Below, one piece after another: positions 47,010 through 57,117 of a DNA stretch of 64,000 bases. The stretch's first letter is position 1. Every line of letters starts with the position of its first letter. The notes under the pieces were generated by a model. That model saw only the letters and a list, made by a program, of their open reading frames with translations, made no database searches and was not told the origin of the DNA. The stretch is from Poriferisodalis sp965116715. GTDB lineage: Bacteria > Actinomycetota > Acidimicrobiia > Acidimicrobiales > Poriferisodalaceae. Location: assembly GCA_965116715.1 (NCBI GenBank), contig OZ220724.1:3534001-3598000 (forward strand), in the 5' to 3' direction. Both the position numbers and the translations under genes were made by a program.

Positions 47010-48071
47010 ATGATCAATCTCCGCTACCACATCGTGTCCATAGCGGCAGTCTTCCTGGCCTTGGCGATCGGCTTGGCGCTGGGCTCGACGTTCGTGGACT
47101 CGGTGCTGGTGAGCAACCTGGAATCACGGGTGGACCAGCTGCAGGCCGACACCGAGTCGGCGATCGAACGGCGAGCGCAGGCCGAGGAGACGCTCAGCGG
47201 AGTGGAGGCGGAACGCGACGCCGCGCTGGCAAGCGTCGAAGCAGCTCGATCGGTGCGGTTCGAGGTGGAGGATCTCGTGCGGCCGTACTTTCCGCAGGGA
47301 CGGCTGAGCGGCACCACCACGCTCATCGTCGCGCCCGAATCTACCGATCGAGCAGCGGTGGCAGCCATCCGCGCTCGCCTCGATGCGACGGACGCACGTC
47401 AGGGCGGGGTGATTTGGCTCAGCGACGGCCTGCGCCTGGACGACCCCGGAGTGCGTCAGAGCATTGCCGGAGCATTCTCGCTGGCGGGCGACAGCCGCAA
47501 CGCCGTGCAACGAGCGCTTCGATTCCTGGTGCCCCAGGCGCTCTTCAGGCCGGCGGAGGCCGGTTCTGGCCAGACGCCCGGCAACGACGTCAACGCGATC
47601 ACCGATTCCGCAGCGCTCGACGGATTCTCCCGCGGCTTCGCGTCGGTGCCGCCGACGCGCACCGCGCTCACCTTGCTGCGCGATCTGGAGTTGATCACTC
47701 ACGACGGCACCGGCGCTGCCGCGCTGCATCTGCTCGGCGGGGAGCAGATGCGGCTGGTGGTGGTCACCGATGCGGCTGCAACGAAGCTGAATGAGGACTT
47801 CGTGTTCGATCTGCTCCGCGCGATGGCTGATGACGGGCACTCGGGCACTGCCGTCATCGTCGAGGTGCCGGCTCCCGGTGCAGCGGGCGTCGGCCACGGC
47901 ACCGTGCTCGAGCGGCTCCGCGCCGATCCTGTGCTCGCTGAGTCGTTCTCGAGCGTCGACGAGGTCGAGACCTTCTCGGGCGATCTGGCGCTGCTGGTGG
48001 CGCTGGAGCGGCTGCCCGCCGTCAATCACTTCGCTGGCGCAGATCCCGACCACGGCTTGGGCCCGTCATGA
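47010..48071 (+). CDS. mctB: MctB/SteB-family membrane-anchored coiled-coil protein
   Basis: 353 residues: one N-terminal membrane helix (VSIAAVFLALAIGLALGSTF), then a coiled coil (about 32-80, ESRVDQLQADTESAIERRAQ) and an external domain. The family is annotated as copper transporter MctB in mycobacteria and as SteB, partner of SteA, in corynebacteria, where it helps control peptidoglycan hydrolysis at division. Its length and position directly after steA support the SteB role. No metal-binding motif is obvious to me. The stop overlaps the glycosyltransferase gene (ATGA). Confidence 0.88.
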   Translation: MINLRYHIVSIAAVFLALAIGLALGSTFVDSVLVSNLESRVDQLQADTESAIERRAQAEETLSGVEAERDAALASVEAARSVRFEVEDLVRPYFPQGRLSGTTTLIVAPESTDRAAVAAIRARLDATDARQGGVIWLSDGLRLDDPGVRQSIAGAFSLAGDSRNAVQRALRFLVPQALFRPAEAGSGQTPGNDVNAITDSAALDGFSRGFASVPPTRTALTLLRDLELITHDGTGAAALHLLGGEQMRLVVVTDAAATKLNEDFVFDLLRAMADDGHSGTAVIVEVPAPGAAGVGHGTVLERLRADPVLAESFSSVDEVETFSGDLALLVALERLPAVNHFAGADPDHGLGPS

Positions 48072-48949
48072 CCCATGCCGTGGCGATTGTGCCTGCGTTC
48101 AACCGGGCGGACACGGTGGGTGCCACGGTGACAGCACTGCGCACCGTGTCCGACGTGCTCGAAGTCATCGTGGTCGACGACGGCTCCCGGGATCGCACAG
48201 CGGCGGTGGCCGCCGCGGCCGGGGCGCGCGTCGTCGAGCTCGCTCGCAACCGCGGCAAGGGAGCAGCGATCACGGCAGGCATCGCGGCGTCAGGTGCCCC
48301 CGACGTGTACCTGCTCATCGATGCCGATCTGGGCGATTCGGCTGCGCTGGCCGGTGATCTGCTGCGGCCGGTCGCGCTGGGCGACGCCGATATGACGATC
48401 GCGGTGTTCGACGCTCCTGATGGTCGGGGCGGGCTCGGGCTCGTCAAAGGGTTCGCTGCGCGCGTCCTGCGTTCGGAAACGGGACTCGACATGGCGGAAC
48501 CGCTCTCGGGGCAGCGCGCGGTGCGGGGTCCGCTGCTGCGATCGATGCAGCTCGCGTCCGGATTCGGTCTCGAGATCGGCCTGACGCTCGATGCGGCTGA
48601 TCGTGATGCCGCCATCAGCGAGGTTGCCGTGGGATTCACCCACCGGCAGACCGGGCGCGATCTCAGTGGCGTTGCACACCGGGCCCGCATCGGGCGCCAC
48701 GTCTACCTCGCCGTGGTGGCGCGCACCGGCTGGCCAAAGGCGATCTACTGCCTGGCTGCCTCACTGCTCGGCCGCACCATCTCGACGGCTCGTCGGGTGC
48801 CGACAGGTCTGCGGGGGCGCCGGCTGGGGCCTGCGGCGCGAGAGCGATGGCGGCGTGCACGCCGGCTTCGCTTGCCACGTTCGCTTCGGGACCTGCGGTG
48901 GAGGCGGTCGTTGCGGCCGTGGCGTCGCCGAACCCCACACGGATCGTGA
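48068..48949 (+). CDS. Family 2 glycosyltransferase
   Basis: 293 residues with a GT-A fold: VAIVPAFNRADTVGATV at the N-terminus, VIVVDDGSRDRTA, NRGKGAAITAG and the metal-binding DxD as LLIDADLGD. The C-terminal 70 residues are very basic (RERWRRARRLRLPRSLRDLR) and probably lie at the membrane surface. The donor and acceptor are unknown, but placement between steB and an MraY-like protein points to synthesis of a lipid-linked sugar for the envelope. Confidence 0.9.
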   Translation: MTHAVAIVPAFNRADTVGATVTALRTVSDVLEVIVVDDGSRDRTAAVAAAAGARVVELARNRGKGAAITAGIAASGAPDVYLLIDADLGDSAALAGDLLRPVALGDADMTIAVFDAPDGRGGLGLVKGFAARVLRSETGLDMAEPLSGQRAVRGPLLRSMQLASGFGLEIGLTLDAADRDAAISEVAVGFTHRQTGRDLSGVAHRARIGRHVYLAVVARTGWPKAIYCLAASLLGRTISTARRVPTGLRGRRLGPAARERWRRARRLRLPRSLRDLRWRRSLRPWRRRTPHGS

Positions 48950-50073
48950 CCCTGCCGCCGCTGCTGGCCCACATCGTCGGCAGGCCGCAAGCAGCGGTGA
49001 TGCTCATCGCTGCGTTCGCGGGATCGCTGCTCGTCGCGGCCGTGCTGTGGCGCTGGCTCACTGCGCGCATGAGCCGGGAGCGCTGGATCCGGCCCAACTA
49101 CCGCGGACGCCAGATCGTCGCTGTCTCGGGTCTTCTAGCCCTCGCCGCGAGTGGGATCGCAATCGTCATCACGGCGGCGGTCGTCGTTTCGTTGCCCGAA
49201 GGCGAGCGGAGCTGGTTCGCGTACGTGCCCAGTCACTTCACGCTGCTGGCCCGCTCGCCGGACTCGGCCGTCATCGCCGGCGGCATCGCCGCACTCGTGC
49301 TGCTCGGGGGATTCGGATGGCTCGGCTACAACGACGACACCGCAGGTGTGCTCGGCGAGCCGCATGGACACCAAGGCAGCGGCTTCCGGGGGCACTTTCG
49401 TCTCAGCTGGAAGCGTCGTCGGCTCACCACTGGGGCCCTGAAGGCGGTGGGCGGTCTCGTCGTGGCGACTGCGGCCGTGCAGATCGCCCTGTGGGGCGAC
49501 CCGGCCGAGGCTCGAGACGTTGTGGGCGCGGGACTAGGCAGTGACTGGTTCCGCGCATTGGCCCACCTGCTGGGACTGGGCGCCGATCCCGATGCCGCCT
49601 GGGGCGTGATGGCGCTGGTGCGCGGCGTGCTGATCGTGGCACTGTCGGCGAACCTGCTGAACCTGCTGGACCGGGCTCCAGGGCGCGCGGTCAAGGCGGC
49701 ACTTGCGTGGTGGCTCATCGCCCTGGTACCGGCGGCGCTCGTGGCGTCGGGCTCGACGGGACGTTTCGATCTGGGGTTTGAAACCGCGGAATGGGTCGTG
49801 TGGGCTGGCGCTGTTGCAGGCGCGTCGGCAGGATTGCTGCGAAGCGAATTGGCCGAAGAGCACATGCTCGGTGATACCGGCGTCAATCCCGTGGGCGCCA
49901 TCTTGGGCATGGCGACGGTTGTCGCCTACCCGTCGAGCGTCGAGTGGGTGGTGCTGGCAGTGTTGGCGGCGCTCAACCTGGCGAGCGAGCGCTGGTCATT
50001 CAGCCGGATCATCGACGCGGTGCCGCCGCTGCGGTGGCTGGACCGGCTCGGCTCGCCCTACCGCCAGTACTGA
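48946..50073 (+). CDS. MraY-like polytopic membrane protein (glycosyltransferase family 4 relative)
   Basis: 375 residues with about ten membrane segments. GWLGYNDDTAG (about residue 125) and SANLLNLLDRAPGRA (about 235) correspond to the Asp-rich and NxxNxxDxxxG loops of MraY/WecA sugar-phosphate transferases but are degenerate. I chose GTG 48946, which overlaps the GT2 stop as GTGA; a GTG-free ATG at 48847 would give a 103-bp overlap. It may form with the GT2 an envelope glycolipid pathway, or be a catalytically altered MraY paralogue. Confidence 0.75.
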   Translation: MTLPPLLAHIVGRPQAAVMLIAAFAGSLLVAAVLWRWLTARMSRERWIRPNYRGRQIVAVSGLLALAASGIAIVITAAVVVSLPEGERSWFAYVPSHFTLLARSPDSAVIAGGIAALVLLGGFGWLGYNDDTAGVLGEPHGHQGSGFRGHFRLSWKRRRLTTGALKAVGGLVVATAAVQIALWGDPAEARDVVGAGLGSDWFRALAHLLGLGADPDAAWGVMALVRGVLIVALSANLLNLLDRAPGRAVKAALAWWLIALVPAALVASGSTGRFDLGFETAEWVVWAGAVAGASAGLLRSELAEEHMLGDTGVNPVGAILGMATVVAYPSSVEWVVLAVLAALNLASERWSFSRIIDAVPPLRWLDRLGSPYRQY

Positions 50074-50090
50074 AGGAAGACACATCTGCT

Positions 50091-50139
50091 CGCTGCATGG
50101 CAGCGGCCCTGTGCTCTATGCCCGCTGCATGGCAGCGGC
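50091..50139. repeat. Two 17-bp hairpin repeats between convergent genes
   Basis: CGCTGCATGGCAGCGGC occurs at 50091-50107 and 50123-50139. Each forms GCTGC-ATG-GCAGC. They lie at the convergent end of the MraY-like gene and the amidohydrolase, and the second copy encodes the last residues of the amidohydrolase (AAAMQRA). They may serve as a bidirectional terminator. Confidence 0.85.
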
Positions 50140-51624
50140 GCAGTGGCGATGCTCGGCCAAGCGTTCGTCGAGGCCCCGATGAACGATCTGGCCGTCGCGC
50201 ACGACCGGTCGACCGGCCACGATCGTGTCCCGGGCGGACAGCGGGCCGCAGCGCAGCCACGCTTCGATCGGATCCGACAGCGCGCCGGCGAAGGCCGGCC
50301 CGTCGAGTGCCCACACGACCAGGTCACCGCATGCCCCCGGCGTCAGCTCGCCGATCTCGCCCTGCCGACCGAGACAGCCTGCGCTGCCACGGGTGGCAAC
50401 GTCGAGGACATCACGAGCGGAGAAGTACACCGTGCTGGCTTGCGCGGGGCTGCCATGTCCGGCGTCGCCGCCGCCATGGCCATCGGCGGGCCTGCCGCTG
50501 TCCAGCCCCTTCTCGGCGCTCAATTGCCGCTGACCGTCGCGCAGCCGCCCCACCAGCAGTGCGTTGCGCGCCTCGGTCCACATCGACGCCGAGTCGGTGC
50601 TGGCCGAACCGTCCACGCCAAGGCCCACGGGGACGCCCGCGGCGCGCAGCTCGCGCACTGGCGCCAGTCCGACGCCGAGCAGCAGGTTCGAGCTGGGGCA
50701 GTGCGCCACTCCGGTGCCCCACGAGCCCAAGCGGGCGATCTCGGCTGCATTGGGCTGCACGCCGTGTGCGATCCATGAACGGTCCGAGCCCCAGCCGCAG
50801 TGTTCGAAGTAGTCCACCGGCCTCATCCCGAACATCTCGATGCAGAAGCCATCCTCGCCGGGGTCCTCGCACAGGTGCGTGTGCAGGCGCACGTCAAGTC
50901 GCTCAGCCAGCTCGGCGGTGGCGGTCATCAGGTCGGTCGACACCGAGAACGGCGAGCACGGCGCCAGCGCGATGCGCACCATCGCGTCCGGTGCGCGGTC
51001 ATGGTGGGCGGCCACCAGCCGCTCCGATTCGGCCAAGATCTCGTCGGGCGATTGGCAGACCTCGTCCGGGGGCAGCCCGCCATCCGATTGGCCCAGCGAC
51101 ATCGAGCCACGGGTGGGGTGGAAGCGCATGCCCAGCTCGGTGGCTGCGCTGATCTCGGCCGTGATCAGGTCGCCGGCACCCCGGGGATGCACGTAGAGGT
51201 GATCGGTGCTGGTCGTGCAGCCGCCCAGCGCCAGCTCTGCCAAGCCGACCCAGGCGGACAGGTACGCGCCCTGCTCATCCAGCCGTGCCCACAGCGGGTA
51301 CAGCGTCGTGAGCCAGTCGAACAGCCCGCCTCGAAGCGCCGGTGCATAGGACCTGGTGAGGTTCTGGTACATGTGGTGATGGGTGTTGATGAGTCCCGGC
51401 GTCACCAGGCAGCCGTTCGCGTCTATGCGATCCGTCGCTGGGGGAGGCGACTCGGCGGCGTCCCCGACGGCGCTGATCATCCCGCCGGTGATCGCGACCC
51501 AGCCGCCGGCGATCTCGCGGCGCTGCGCGTCGCACGTCGCCACGAGGTCTGCACTGTGCACGAGCAGATCCGCTGTCGCGGGGTCTCGTACATCGTCCTG
51601 TCGGTGGGCACCGGTGTCGCTCAT
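50116..51624 (-). CDS. Amidohydrolase (8-oxoguanine deaminase / chlorohydrolase type)
   Basis: 502-residue metal-dependent deaminase of the AtzB/TrzN/8-oxoguanine deaminase branch. The metal sites are GLINTHHHMYQNLTRSYAP (His-x-His), RLHTHLCED, IAHGVQPN and the Asp in VPVGLGVDGSAS. The Q-N-L-T-R after the His pair is typical of 8-oxoguanine deaminases. Likely a purine or s-triazine ring deaminase. An Asp/Gly/His-rich insert (RPADGHGGGDAGHGSP, about 400-415) is unusual. GGGAGG precedes ATG 51624. The C-terminus runs into a hairpin repeat. Confidence 0.88.
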   Translation of the reverse strand: MSDTGAHRQDDVRDPATADLLVHSADLVATCDAQRREIAGGWVAITGGMISAVGDAAESPPPATDRIDANGCLVTPGLINTHHHMYQNLTRSYAPALRGGLFDWLTTLYPLWARLDEQGAYLSAWVGLAELALGGCTTSTDHLYVHPRGAGDLITAEISAATELGMRFHPTRGSMSLGQSDGGLPPDEVCQSPDEILAESERLVAAHHDRAPDAMVRIALAPCSPFSVSTDLMTATAELAERLDVRLHTHLCEDPGEDGFCIEMFGMRPVDYFEHCGWGSDRSWIAHGVQPNAAEIARLGSWGTGVAHCPSSNLLLGVGLAPVRELRAAGVPVGLGVDGSASTDSASMWTEARNALLVGRLRDGQRQLSAEKGLDSGRPADGHGGGDAGHGSPAQASTVYFSARDVLDVATRGSAGCLGRQGEIGELTPGACGDLVVWALDGPAFAGALSDPIEAWLRCGPLSARDTIVAGRPVVRDGQIVHRGLDERLAEHRHCAAAMQRA

Positions 51625-51737
51625 GGCCTCCCGCCCGCATCAGCTCATCCTGCGCTGGCCAATCCTGCATCAGCCAACACTGACCGAAGCGACGGTAGCT
51701 TGATGGCACATGCGAGCGAGTCCACCCGAACAGCCGC

Positions 51738-53402
<1,665 letters not shown>

Positions 53403-53404
53403 CG

Positions 53405-54331
53405 GTGCCCGCTGCGCTGGCGGTCGAAGCCGAGGACTACCTGGGCTGGTTGTCGAACGAGCGAGGCCGAGCGGCGCGCACCGTGGCGTCGTACCGGGCC
53501 GACCTCGGCGGGTTTGCGGCATGGCTCGAGGCGCGAGGCAGTGACCTGCTCGCTGCCAGCTCCGCTGACATAGCGGCTTACCTGGCGTATCTGCGCGACG
53601 ACCTCGGGAGGTCGGCTTCCACTGCGGCCCGGGCTGCCGTCAGCCTGCGCGGCCTCTACCGGTTTCTGGTGGCCGAGGACCTGGCCTCGACGGACCCCGC
53701 CGGTGCGCTCGACGTGCCCCGCGCGCCGGCCGGGTTGCCCCGGGCACTGCGACGCGACCAGGTCGAGCAGCTCCTGGCATCCCCCGTGGGGGACGGCCCG
53801 CTGGTGCGACGGGACCGGGCGATGCTCGAAGTGCTCTACGGCATGGGTCTGCGGGCCAGCGAGCTGGTGGCGCTGTCGCTGGGCGACGTCGACCTCGACG
53901 AGCGCCTGATGCGAGTCTGGGGCAAGGGTGGTAAGGAGCGTGTTGTGCCAGTCGGGCGCCACGCTGCCGATGCGGTGGGCGAATGGCTGAGCGGTGCCGG
54001 GCGCGGGGCGCTGGAACCTGCCGCGTGGCGGTCGAGAGACGATGCCGCCGCGCTGTTTCTCAACGCCCGGGGGTGCCGCATCACCCGCCAGGGCGCGTGG
54101 CTGATCGTGCGCCGTCACGGCGACCGCGTCGGTCTCGGCCCCGATCAGCTCACCACCCATGTGCTGCGCCATTCGTGCGCCACGCACATGCTCGACGGCG
54201 GTGCCGACATCCGCAGCGTGCAGGAACTGCTCGGCCACGCGTCCATCTCCAGCACCCAGCGCTACACCGCGGTCTCCCAGGAACGCCTGACCGAGGTCTA
54301 CCGCCAAGCCCACCCCCGCGCCCGCTACTAG
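53405..54331 (+). CDS. xerD: Tyrosine recombinase XerD
   Basis: 308-residue site-specific recombinase that resolves chromosome dimers at dif. The N-terminal SAM-like domain (about 5-95) is followed by a catalytic domain with Arg in LRASELVALSLGD, Lys in KGGKERVVPVG, HVLRHSCATHMLDGG, LLGHASISSTQRYTAV and the nucleophile Tyr in that last segment. All catalytic residues are present. It directly follows pyrG and precedes convergent trpS. Confidence 0.95.
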   Translation: MPAALAVEAEDYLGWLSNERGRAARTVASYRADLGGFAAWLEARGSDLLAASSADIAAYLAYLRDDLGRSASTAARAAVSLRGLYRFLVAEDLASTDPAGALDVPRAPAGLPRALRRDQVEQLLASPVGDGPLVRRDRAMLEVLYGMGLRASELVALSLGDVDLDERLMRVWGKGGKERVVPVGRHAADAVGEWLSGAGRGALEPAAWRSRDDAAALFLNARGCRITRQGAWLIVRRHGDRVGLGPDQLTTHVLRHSCATHMLDGGADIRSVQELLGHASISSTQRYTAVSQERLTEVYRQAHPRARY

Positions 54332-54343
54332 GGCGCCAGCGAC

Positions 54344-55345
54344 CTACTTGGGCAGGAAGCCCATCGCCTCTTTGGCGCGGGCCAAGGTCTCGCACGCCAC
54401 GGCTTCGGCTTTGTCGGCGCCGGCGGCGATGATGCGTGCGAGCTCGGCCGGGTCAGCGTCCAGCTCGGCCTTGCGCGCGGCGATGGGCTCGAGCATTGCG
54501 ACGACCGCATCGGCGGTGTCGGACTTGAGGGCTCCGTACTGGCTGTAGCCCGCCGCTGAGTCGGCAGGGCTCCGCCCTGTGGCGGCGCCCAGGATGGACA
54601 GCAGGTTGGACACGCCCGGCTTGGCGTCGGGGTCGTAACGCACCTCGGACTCGGAGTCGGTCACCGCCCGGGCGAACTTCCGGGCAATGTCGGCCGAGTC
54701 CTCGAAGATGCCGACCGATCCCTGCGGGCTCTCCGCAGACTTGGACATCTTCGCGGTGGGGTTCTGCAGGTCCATCACACGGGCGCCGACCGTGGGGATC
54801 GCTGCCTCCGGGATGACGAACGTGTCGCCGTAGCGGCTGTTGAACCGCTGCGCCACGTCGCGTGTCAGCTCGAGGTGCTGGCGCTGGTCGTCGCCGACGG
54901 GGACGCGGTCGGCGTCATAGATCAGGATGTCCGCGGCCATCAGTGCGGGGTAGGTGAACAGGCCGGCCGAGACATGGTCGCCGCCCCCCTCGCCGCCCTC
55001 CGAGCGCGCCGACTTGTCCTTGAACTGGGTCATCCGGCGCAGCTCTCCAAGCGACACGGTGCACTCGAGCAGCCACGACAGCTCTGTGTGCTGGGGCACG
55101 TGGCTCTGTACGAACAGCGTGCAGACATCGGGATCGAGGCCGACCGAGATCAGCGTGGCCATCGTGCCCAAGGTGGCGGCGCGCAGCTCGGCCGGGTCCT
55201 GCTGGATGGTCACGGCATGCAGGTCGACAGCGCAGTAGAAGGCATCGGCATCGTGCTGGTCGATCGCCCACTGGCGCAGCGCGCCGAGGTAGTTGCCGAG
55301 GTGGACGTCGCCGGTGGGCTGGATGCCCGAGAGCACTCGTGTCAT
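54344..55345 (-). CDS. trpS: Tryptophanyl-tRNA synthetase
   Basis: 333-residue class I synthetase. The HIGH-like motif is PTGDVHLGNYLGALRQW, and KMSKS is exact in NPTAKMSKSAESPQGS. DLHAVTIQQDPAEL and GDDQRQHLELTRD are typical. Short GC-rich insert SEGGEGGGDHVSAG in the middle. ATG 55345; a longer upstream frame overlaps scpA and is not used. TACCGT lies 8 nt before the start on the minus strand, opposite TACCTT 8 nt before scpA, so this is a compact divergent promoter region. Confidence 0.96.
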   Translation of the reverse strand: MTRVLSGIQPTGDVHLGNYLGALRQWAIDQHDADAFYCAVDLHAVTIQQDPAELRAATLGTMATLISVGLDPDVCTLFVQSHVPQHTELSWLLECTVSLGELRRMTQFKDKSARSEGGEGGGDHVSAGLFTYPALMAADILIYDADRVPVGDDQRQHLELTRDVAQRFNSRYGDTFVIPEAAIPTVGARVMDLQNPTAKMSKSAESPQGSVGIFEDSADIARKFARAVTDSESEVRYDPDAKPGVSNLLSILGAATGRSPADSAAGYSQYGALKSDTADAVVAMLEPIAARKAELDADPAELARIIAAGADKAEAVACETLARAKEAMGFLPK

Positions 55346-55430
55346 GGCGCCGGACGGTACCGGGTGGCGCCCGAAGAAACCCGCCAAATATCCCGAGCCC
55401 GGCAGGCATGCCGCGGTACCTTCGGGCCGC

Positions 55431-56276
55431 GTGGCCCACGAGGTTCGCACAGAGGCCTTCGCCGGCCCGCTGGATGTGCTGGTGAAGCTGGTCGTGTCCC
55501 AGGAAGTGGACATCTGGGAGGTGTCGTTGACGCGCCTGGTCGACGACTTCGTCGCGGTCATGGCCGCCGTCGAGTTCGGTGACGCTGCCGGCGGTGCACC
55601 GGGCAGTGATGCTGCCGATGCGCATGCTGGTGATGGCAGGATCGACATGGATGCTGCCAGCGAGTTCGCCCTGCTGGCCGCGACGCTGATCGAGCTGAAG
55701 TCGCGCCGGCTGCTGCCTGCGCCGCCGGTCGAATTGGATCTGGAGGACGAGCTGGCGGCCTACGGCATGCGCGATGCGGCATTGGCACGTCTGGTCGAGG
55801 GCCGCACGTTCGGCGCAGCAGCGAGGCTGCTGCGCGAGCGCTGGGATGCCGCAGCGCTGCAATGGCCCCGTACCGCGGGTCCCCCCGAGCGTTTCCTGGT
55901 GTTCGCGCCGGACCTGCTGGCGGGCGCATCCCGCGACGACCTCACTGCGGCAATGGAACGGGTGCTCGCGCCGCGGCCGGTGCCGCGCGTCGACGTCAGC
56001 CACCTGAGGGCCGCAGGCATCACGGTCGACGAGGCGGCGGCGAAGATCGTCGAGCAGCTTGCAGACTCAGGCACGGCCACGTTCCGTGAACTCACCTGCG
56101 ACGTGACCGAGCGCATCGTGGTGGTCGTGTACTTCCTGGCGGTGCTGGAGCTGTTCGGGTCGGGGCTCGTCGAGCTGACCCAGGCCGAGCGCTTCGGCGA
56201 CATCGGTGTCGAATGGATCGGCGATGGCGCGGCGCTGCCGGCGTCGGTGGGCGGCTACGGGGAAGACGCTGCGTGA
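55431..56276 (+). CDS. scpA: Segregation and condensation protein A
   Basis: 281-residue kleisin that bridges the SMC heads with ScpB. The N-terminus FAGPLDVLVKLVVSQEVDIWEVSL is diagnostic, as are FALLAATLIELKSRRLLP and the C-terminal winged helix TERIVVVVYFLAVLELFGSGLVEL. A Gly/Ala/Asp-rich insert (about 60-80) is longer than usual. GTG 55431 is the start; the frame upstream lies within the divergent region. The stop overlaps scpB (GTGA). Confidence 0.93.
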   Translation: MAHEVRTEAFAGPLDVLVKLVVSQEVDIWEVSLTRLVDDFVAVMAAVEFGDAAGGAPGSDAADAHAGDGRIDMDAASEFALLAATLIELKSRRLLPAPPVELDLEDELAAYGMRDAALARLVEGRTFGAAARLLRERWDAAALQWPRTAGPPERFLVFAPDLLAGASRDDLTAAMERVLAPRPVPRVDVSHLRAAGITVDEAAAKIVEQLADSGTATFRELTCDVTERIVVVVYFLAVLELFGSGLVELTQAERFGDIGVEWIGDGAALPASVGGYGEDAA

Positions 56277-57112
56277 GCGAGCAGCGTCCGCCGGTCGAAT
56301 CTGCGCGCGGCCTGCGGCTGGTCAGCGATGAGGGACGGACGGTTGCCGATCCTCCTGCGCCGCCGGCGGGACAGTCTCCTGATTCGTCGGCGCCGGCCAC
56401 CCCGGCGCATCCCCCCTCGCATCCGTCGATGCCCTCCGGACGCAACCAGGCGGTCAATGGCACGTCGACGTCGCAGAATGGCCACGCGGAGAGCGCCCCT
56501 GGCGTCGAGACCGGTGACATTCGGCTGGGCGAGCAGCGGGCATTCGACGACGATGTGCTGTACGCCGCCATCGAGGCCGTGCTGATGGTCGCGACCGAGC
56601 CGGTGCCGGCCGAGGTGCTGGCTGCGGTCATCGGCGCGCCGGCGACATCGGTCCAGGCGGTCTGCAACGAGCTGGCGCGGGAGTACGCGCAGGCCGAGCG
56701 AGGCTTCACCCTGATGCAGGTGGCTGGCGGATACCAGTTGCAGACTGCTGCAGCTGTCGCGGAGTACGTGGAACGCTTCGTAGGGAGCCGTCGATCGGCT
56801 CGCCTGTCAGCAGCAGCGATGGAGACGCTGGCCGTAGTTGCCTACAAGCAGCCCGTCTCGCGTGCCCAGATCAGCGCAATCCGGGGCGTCAACGCCGACG
56901 GCGTCGTCCGCACGCTCGCAGATCAGGGCTACATCGCCGAGGTCGCGCGCGATCCGGGCCCGGGCAATGCTGCCCTGCTCGGGACGACGCCCACGTTCCT
57001 GGAGCGACTGAGCCTCGACAGCCTCGACGACCTGCCGTCGCTGGCGGAGCTGAGCGTCGACGCTGACGCGGTGGAGGCCATGGACCGCCTGGCGGCCGGC
57101 CGATCCGGCTAG
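56273..57112 (+). CDS. scpB: Segregation and condensation protein B
   Basis: 279 residues. The first 85 are Pro/Ser/Thr-rich and probably disordered; the two winged-helix domains (about 90-265) carry YAAIEAVLMVATEPVPAEVL, LQTAAAVAEYVERFV and LSAAAMETLAVVAYKQPVSR followed by AQISAIRGVNADGVV. ScpB regulates the SMC-ScpA complex in chromosome condensation. It overlaps scpA by 4 nt. rluB begins 5 nt downstream. Confidence 0.93.
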   Translation: MSEQRPPVESARGLRLVSDEGRTVADPPAPPAGQSPDSSAPATPAHPPSHPSMPSGRNQAVNGTSTSQNGHAESAPGVETGDIRLGEQRAFDDDVLYAAIEAVLMVATEPVPAEVLAAVIGAPATSVQAVCNELAREYAQAERGFTLMQVAGGYQLQTAAAVAEYVERFVGSRRSARLSAAAMETLAVVAYKQPVSRAQISAIRGVNADGVVRTLADQGYIAEVARDPGPGNAALLGTTPTFLERLSLDSLDDLPSLAELSVDADAVEAMDRLAAGRSG

Positions 57113-57117
57113 CCGGC

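Noticed and set aside
48847..48949. MraY-like protein starting at ATG 48847
   Set aside because: Would overlap the glycosyltransferase by 103 bp; GTG 48946 gives the 4-nt overlap seen throughout this operon and starts at the first membrane helix.
56213..57112. Longer scpB from 56213
   Set aside because: The extra N-terminus overlaps scpA by more than 60 bp; GTG 56273 overlaps the scpA stop by 4 nt as in other pairs here.
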